64,000 bases of DNA, taken from NCBI GenBank assembly GCA_021018995.1, contig CM037593.1, forward strand, positions 4,058,088-4,122,087, given 5' to 3'. Source of the DNA: Chloranthus sessilifolius (Eukaryota > Streptophyta > Magnoliopsida > Chloranthales > Chloranthaceae). The position numbers and the translations under genes are program-made. Within the stretch, counting starts at the first letter, position 1. Each line of letters starts with the position of its first letter. Positions 60,401-64,000 of the stretch are shown here, piece by piece. Below the pieces are notes generated by a model. That model was not told the DNA's origin. It saw nothing but the letters and a program-made list of their open reading frames with translations, and did no database searches.

Positions 60401-60913
60401 TTAACGATACACTAGAGTTAGGACTCTGGTATCCTTTCGATACCACATCTCATATCATTGGTTTTTTCGATTCTGATTGGGCCGGTAACTCTGATGATCG
60501 TAAAAGCACGAGTGGCGGTTGTTTTTATATCGAAAATTGTCTTGTATCTTGGCTCAGCAAAAAACAAGCTTCGGTTTCTTTATCCACTGCTGAAGCAGAA
60601 TATATTTCTGCTGGTAATGGGTGCACTCAACTCTTATGGATGAAGTAAATGTTGTCTGACTATGAGATTTCTCAAGGTGTAATGACCTTGTTTTGTGATA
60701 ACACCAGTGCTATTTGTATTTCTGAAAATCCTGTACAACATTCTAGGACTAAACACATTGATATTCGACACCACTTCATACGTGATTTGGTGGAAGAAAA
60801 AATTATTCTCTGAACACACACAATTACAATTAGCAGATATTTTTACAAAATCGTTGGATTTTGATCGATTTGAATTTCTTCGAAAATCCATTGGTTTATG
60901 CTTCATCGATTAA
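57423..60913 (+). pseudogene. Sirevirus pol (protease, integrase, RT, RNase H), broken
   Basis: A second zinc finger CYTCGWEGHTYVYC (57587) precedes protease WLLDSGCSRHMTGE (57.84 kb). Next are GAG-pre-integrase (WHQRLGHMN near 58.22 kb), and integrase with HFDLVGPM, SDHGKEFE and an ERKNR glutamate (58.3-58.75 kb, many stops). An open frame (59278-60648) encodes RT (IYVDDIIFG near 59.98 kb) through RNase H (STAEAEYIS). A stop TAA at 60646, then a frameshift near 60.81 kb, precede the end at 60913. The RT is the best preserved part. Confidence 0.9.
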
Positions 60914-62329
60914 TCACTATTTCATCACTTGTATATATATATATATATATATTTTTTTTTTTTTTCTTTCTTCGCAGATATTTTTATATAATTTTGTTTG
61001 ATACGTTTTAAAGTTTCATGCGTGATCATGTTATAAAATTTTCTAAGAATGCATTTGTATTGTTTTGAGTTACACTGAATTGGCTTTTATTCTGTATCAT
61101 CAAGGTATTTTTTATTATCGTTAGTATATAAAGGAATTTTTTACTAATAGTTATTGCAACAAGCTTATGCTCTGGGTAAATGTTGAATCTTGATTTTTTT
61201 TTATTCAAATAATGTTCTGTATTCTTCTAATTTTTCTTTCAATTTTCCTTTTCAACTCGAGTCAATAAGCCCGTGGAGTATTCTATACTTAATGCCCTAA
61301 GTCAACTGAATTAGGAGTCATTGGCCTAACCCTTGCTAAATGAGTTGAATAGAAAGCAAGTGAATTTCAGATTGAATATTCAAATTTTTCTTTCACTCTA
61401 CCTTGTAGCCTAATTGACTTGAGCAAGTAAAACCGTTGGGATTTCTTCAAATCTATTGCCCTAAACTAACTAGTTGGGAGTCAATGTTCTAAAGCTTATT
61501 AAAAAGGTCTTTTAGAAAGCTTAAAAAGGTGTGAGTATCTTTCCTTTTTGGAGAACATTTAAAAAAAAAAAAAAAAAAAAAAAAGTGGGAATCTCAATAT
61601 TATTTGGACCATATGTTGTTGTTGCAATTAACTTTGATTTTTAAAATCTTCCTTTGTTAACTATTTTTTTCTAATGTAATACCTTTGATGTGTATAGAAA
61701 ATAGTGAATTTTATGCTACTCTTATTGCTTCGTATGCATTTTAGGATATTTTTTTTATTCTTTCACATGAAATTTTATTACATATTATAATTTTAAAAAA
61801 AAATAAATAAATAAAAATAAATAAATAAATTTTTTTTTTTTCAATTTTTAAAAATAAAAATAAAAATTCTTAAGTGTCACGGACGTCCGTGACGTCTATA
61901 CAGACGTCCGTCTTCTCAACCCCAAACTAATAAATTCCACCCGGCCGTCCGTGAATCACTACGGACGTCCGTATTTCAATAGGTTCACTGCCTCTTTTCA
62001 ACGAACGTCCGTGAATCACTCCGGACGTCCGGTTTATAATCAGTTCCAAAAAATTCGAACGGTCTTTTTGCAGTTATTACACCTGACAATCGTTGTTATT
62101 CACGGACGTCCGTGCATGTCTCCACGGACGTCCGTCAGTTCAATTTCCAAAGCATTCTCAAAGCGGTTAAATTTGGTTTCCACGGATCTCAATGTCATAC
62201 GGACGTCCGTGATCTTCTTACGGACGTCCGTTCAAATTTTTTTTAAAAACGAAACTCTTGAACCGTCTTCTTCATTTTTCACTCAAAATTTTTTTTCACT
62301 CTGCTCTTCATTTCAACGAAAAATAGAGA
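60914..62329 (+). other. Spacer between pol and the extra ORF of the Sirevirus-type element
   Basis: Non-coding AT-rich DNA with a TA run (60932-60952), T and A tracts (60953-60967, 61561-61584), two direct repeats around TCAATAAGCCCGTGG/CAAGTAAAACCGTTGGG with GGGAGTCAATG-like text (61.26-61.5 kb), and the palindrome array at 61878-62231. Confidence 0.7.
61878..62231. repeat. Array of five paired ACGGACGTCCGT palindromes
   Basis: Ten 12-bp palindromic or near-palindromic sites start at about 61879, 61901, 61941, 61961, 62001, 62021, 62102, 62124, 62199 and 62220. They fall into five pairs with starts 20-22 bp apart, about two helical turns. The linker GAATCACT is shared by two pairs. The same motif occurs in the putative 5' LTR. 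Confidence 0.88.
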
Positions 62330-63511
62330 ATGCCTCTAAATAGGAAAAACTCTAAGAAATCTAAAGGTTCTTCCTCTTCTTCATCGCATGAACTTCAACG
62401 TTTTCCTTCCAAAAGCCATGAAGAACGTTTTCAACGTCTATTTCTTAATAGAAATCTCATAGTCGAACGGGTTGTTCTTGACAAATTTCTCAAAGATCAT
62501 GATTTGTATGACATGTTTGCTTCTCGGGGTTGGCTTTCACTTCTTTCTCTAACGGGCTCTGCTTACACCGATGTGGTTCGGTGTTTTTATGCTAATCTCC
62601 TCAACGCCAAGATTGTAGAGAGTAGGATGGAGTGTTATGCAGTGACTTACATTTTTGGTAAGCAAATCACTTTTTCTCCTTTACTTATCTCTGAAATCTT
62701 GGGCATTCCTTTAAATGAAAATGGGTATAGTTATCCTGTAGATGAAAGTCAAATTCAATCACTGTTTAGTCCTTCCACCGTCTATGACTATGTATGCAAT
62801 GCACCGTCTCAACTCACTGGAATTGCATTGCACTATTCTTCCTTGAAAATGAAATTTTAATGGCTTCGCCACGTTCTTTTTGCCACTCTTACACCAAGAG
62901 CGGGAAATAAAGATCAAGTGCGTTGGGACATTATTTATCTAATGTTCCTGTTAGACAAAAATCGTCCTTTGTGTGTATCTTCAATAATTTTTGAATTAAT
63001 CGTTCGACGCATGAGGGATGATACCTCTAAAATGTCTCTTCCTTTTCCTATAATCATTAGCAAGATTGTTGAGTCTCAAATGGCTCTTCCTCCTTTTCTG
63101 GCTACTTCTAGAGCCATGACACCATTAGGAAAGCTAAAAAAAATTGGGAAAAGAGTTACACTAGATTTGGACGATGTTGAATTATTAGATGATACGTCTG
63201 ATGAAGATGAGGCAGAAGATTTTCCTGCTCAAGAAGGTTTTCCTCAAGAAGCCGCTGCTCCACCACCAGTTCCTCCGTATCAAGGTCAAGAGGGTCATTA
63301 TTATGATCAATATTTTCATAGGATGCATACTGAGATGCAACATATGCATTCTGAAATTCAAAACTTATCAAATCGGATTGAAACTGGGTTCAATATCTAT
63401 GGGGAACAAATTTCTTCATTACAAATGACAATGATTGAGCTTTTAGCGATGATGAATCGTTTTAACAATGTCTTCCCGCCTCCAGGAGCACACTTTCCGC
63501 CTCCAGAATGA
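62330..63511 (+). pseudogene. Extra ORF downstream of pol (Sirevirus 3' ORF), one internal stop
   Basis: A single frame runs from ATG 62330 to TGA 63511 with one stop (TAA at 62858), about 393 codons. The first part (FLKDHDLYDMFASRGWLSLL, FYANL, ILGIPLNENG) resembles the plant transposon protein domain found in Sirevirus-type elements (PF20167-like, from memory). The second part has PLGKLKKIGKRVTLDL, an acidic stretch, a Pro/Gln-rich stretch, and a coiled-coil-like HTEMQHMHSEIQNLSNRIE. I see no membrane-spanning segment or signal peptide, so an envelope-like label is not supported. Function unknown. Confidence 0.7.
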
Positions 63512-64000
63512 TGTTTATTTTGTTATAATGTTGTAATTCTGACAAATTTATTCTGGTTTGAGGATATATTATGTTTTTGTAATGCTATAATTCTTCTTTT
63601 CATGTTTTAATCTTTTAAATTTTAATATGGTGTTAAATTAATATGGTGTTAAAAGTTTCCTTCATTTGTGCTTAACTTCAAAATTTATATTTGAATGTAG
63701 TTTCACTGGTTAAAAGTACCCTTTGTCACATTATGACAAAAAGGGGGAGATACTCCTTATATTTCACTTGTGCTATTAATGTGTTCTATGGTTATTTCAA
63801 CAGGTGAAGAGCTACAACTAAAAGATAATTTTCTGATATAGTGTTAAGGTTACACTTTTACTTGGCAAATAGTTAGGGGGAGCAAATAGAGTTGTAATTT
63901 CTGCATTTGCATTCTAGATTGATGTATAGGACTTACAAGGGAAATGAATATATTGTATTTTCTATTTTTCCAGTCCTTGTAAATTTTTTTTGTCATGATT
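63512..64000 (+). other. 3' non-coding region with purine tracts
   Basis: AAAAAGGGGGAGA (63738-63750) follows TTTGTCACATTATGAC, and a second tract TTAGGGGGAGC lies at 63873. Multiple polypurine tracts before the 3' LTR are typical of Sireviruses. The window ends in TTTTTTTTGTCATGATT, which looks like the start of another such block, so the 3' LTR is probably just outside. Confidence 0.65.

Larger units (their letters stand above)
55300..64000 (+). mobile_element. Sirevirus-type Copia retrotransposon, right end outside window
   Basis: An element with a putative 5' LTR ending at 55925, a tRNA-Met primer site (55928), gag, protease, integrase, RT and RNase H to 60913, a palindrome array, an extra ORF (62330-63511) and purine tracts near 63.74 and 63.87 kb. 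RT sequence, a second zinc finger near the protease, the long gag and the extra ORF fit the Sirevirus (Maximus/SIRE) lineage. The left border is a guess and the 3' LTR lies past 64,000. Many frame breaks mark it as older than the element at 48.8 kb. Confidence 0.82.

Noticed and set aside
1-64000. CRISPR array, operons, rRNA genes, plastid or mitochondrial insert
   Set aside because: Repeats present are plant transposons and microsatellites. No regular repeat-spacer array, rRNA or organelle gene order was seen.

Overview
The window is nuclear DNA of a flowering plant. It has a split gene with GT-AG introns, a germin-like gene, plant Ty1/copia elements, hAT and CACTA transposons, and long TA, CA and TTA microsatellites. 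The species cannot be named from the sequence. Most of the DNA is transposable elements and their debris, much of it nested.

Layout: (1) About 1-34,042, plus strand: the 3' three quarters of a TTI1-like gene (TELO2-interacting protein 1, an ARM/HEAT-repeat partner in the Tel2-Tti1-Tti2 complex). I resolve 13 exons ending in a stop at 34,042; the start lies left of the window. Its introns are swollen by insertions. The 7.8 kb intron 9,621-17,391 holds a nest bounded by clear 8-bp target duplications: an outer hAT-type element, an inner hAT with a decayed transposase, and two small non-autonomous elements inside that one. The 9.9 kb intron 17,573-27,493 holds scrambled Copia pieces on both strands, a possible LINE ORF1 and another MITE. 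(2) About 37,740-41,925, plus: a decayed, apparently intronless copy of protein phosphatase 4 regulatory subunit 3 (PP4R3/SMEK), with its N-terminal domain present twice and a truncated Copia element driven into it. (3) 45,159-47,024, minus: an intact-looking two-exon germin-like (cupin) gene with a signal peptide and a TATA box. (4) 48,797-53,470, plus: a nearly complete young Copia element with LTRs, PBS, PPT and a GTGCT target duplication, but broken reading frames. (5) About 55.3 kb to the right edge, plus: a second, larger Copia element of Sirevirus type with gag, a decayed pol, an extra ORF downstream of pol, purine tracts, and an array of paired ACGGACGTCCGT palindromes. Its 3' LTR is beyond the window.

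Only TTI1 and the germin-like gene look like working host genes, and they have no visible functional link. The strongest unusual signals are these: the palindromes come in pairs spaced 20-22 bp; a hAT family is represented by one decayed autonomous copy plus several small derivatives with related ends, one of them inside the transposase gene; the PP4R3 retrocopy has a duplicated head; and the TTI1 intron after exon 6 lacks a normal GT donor at the expected junction.
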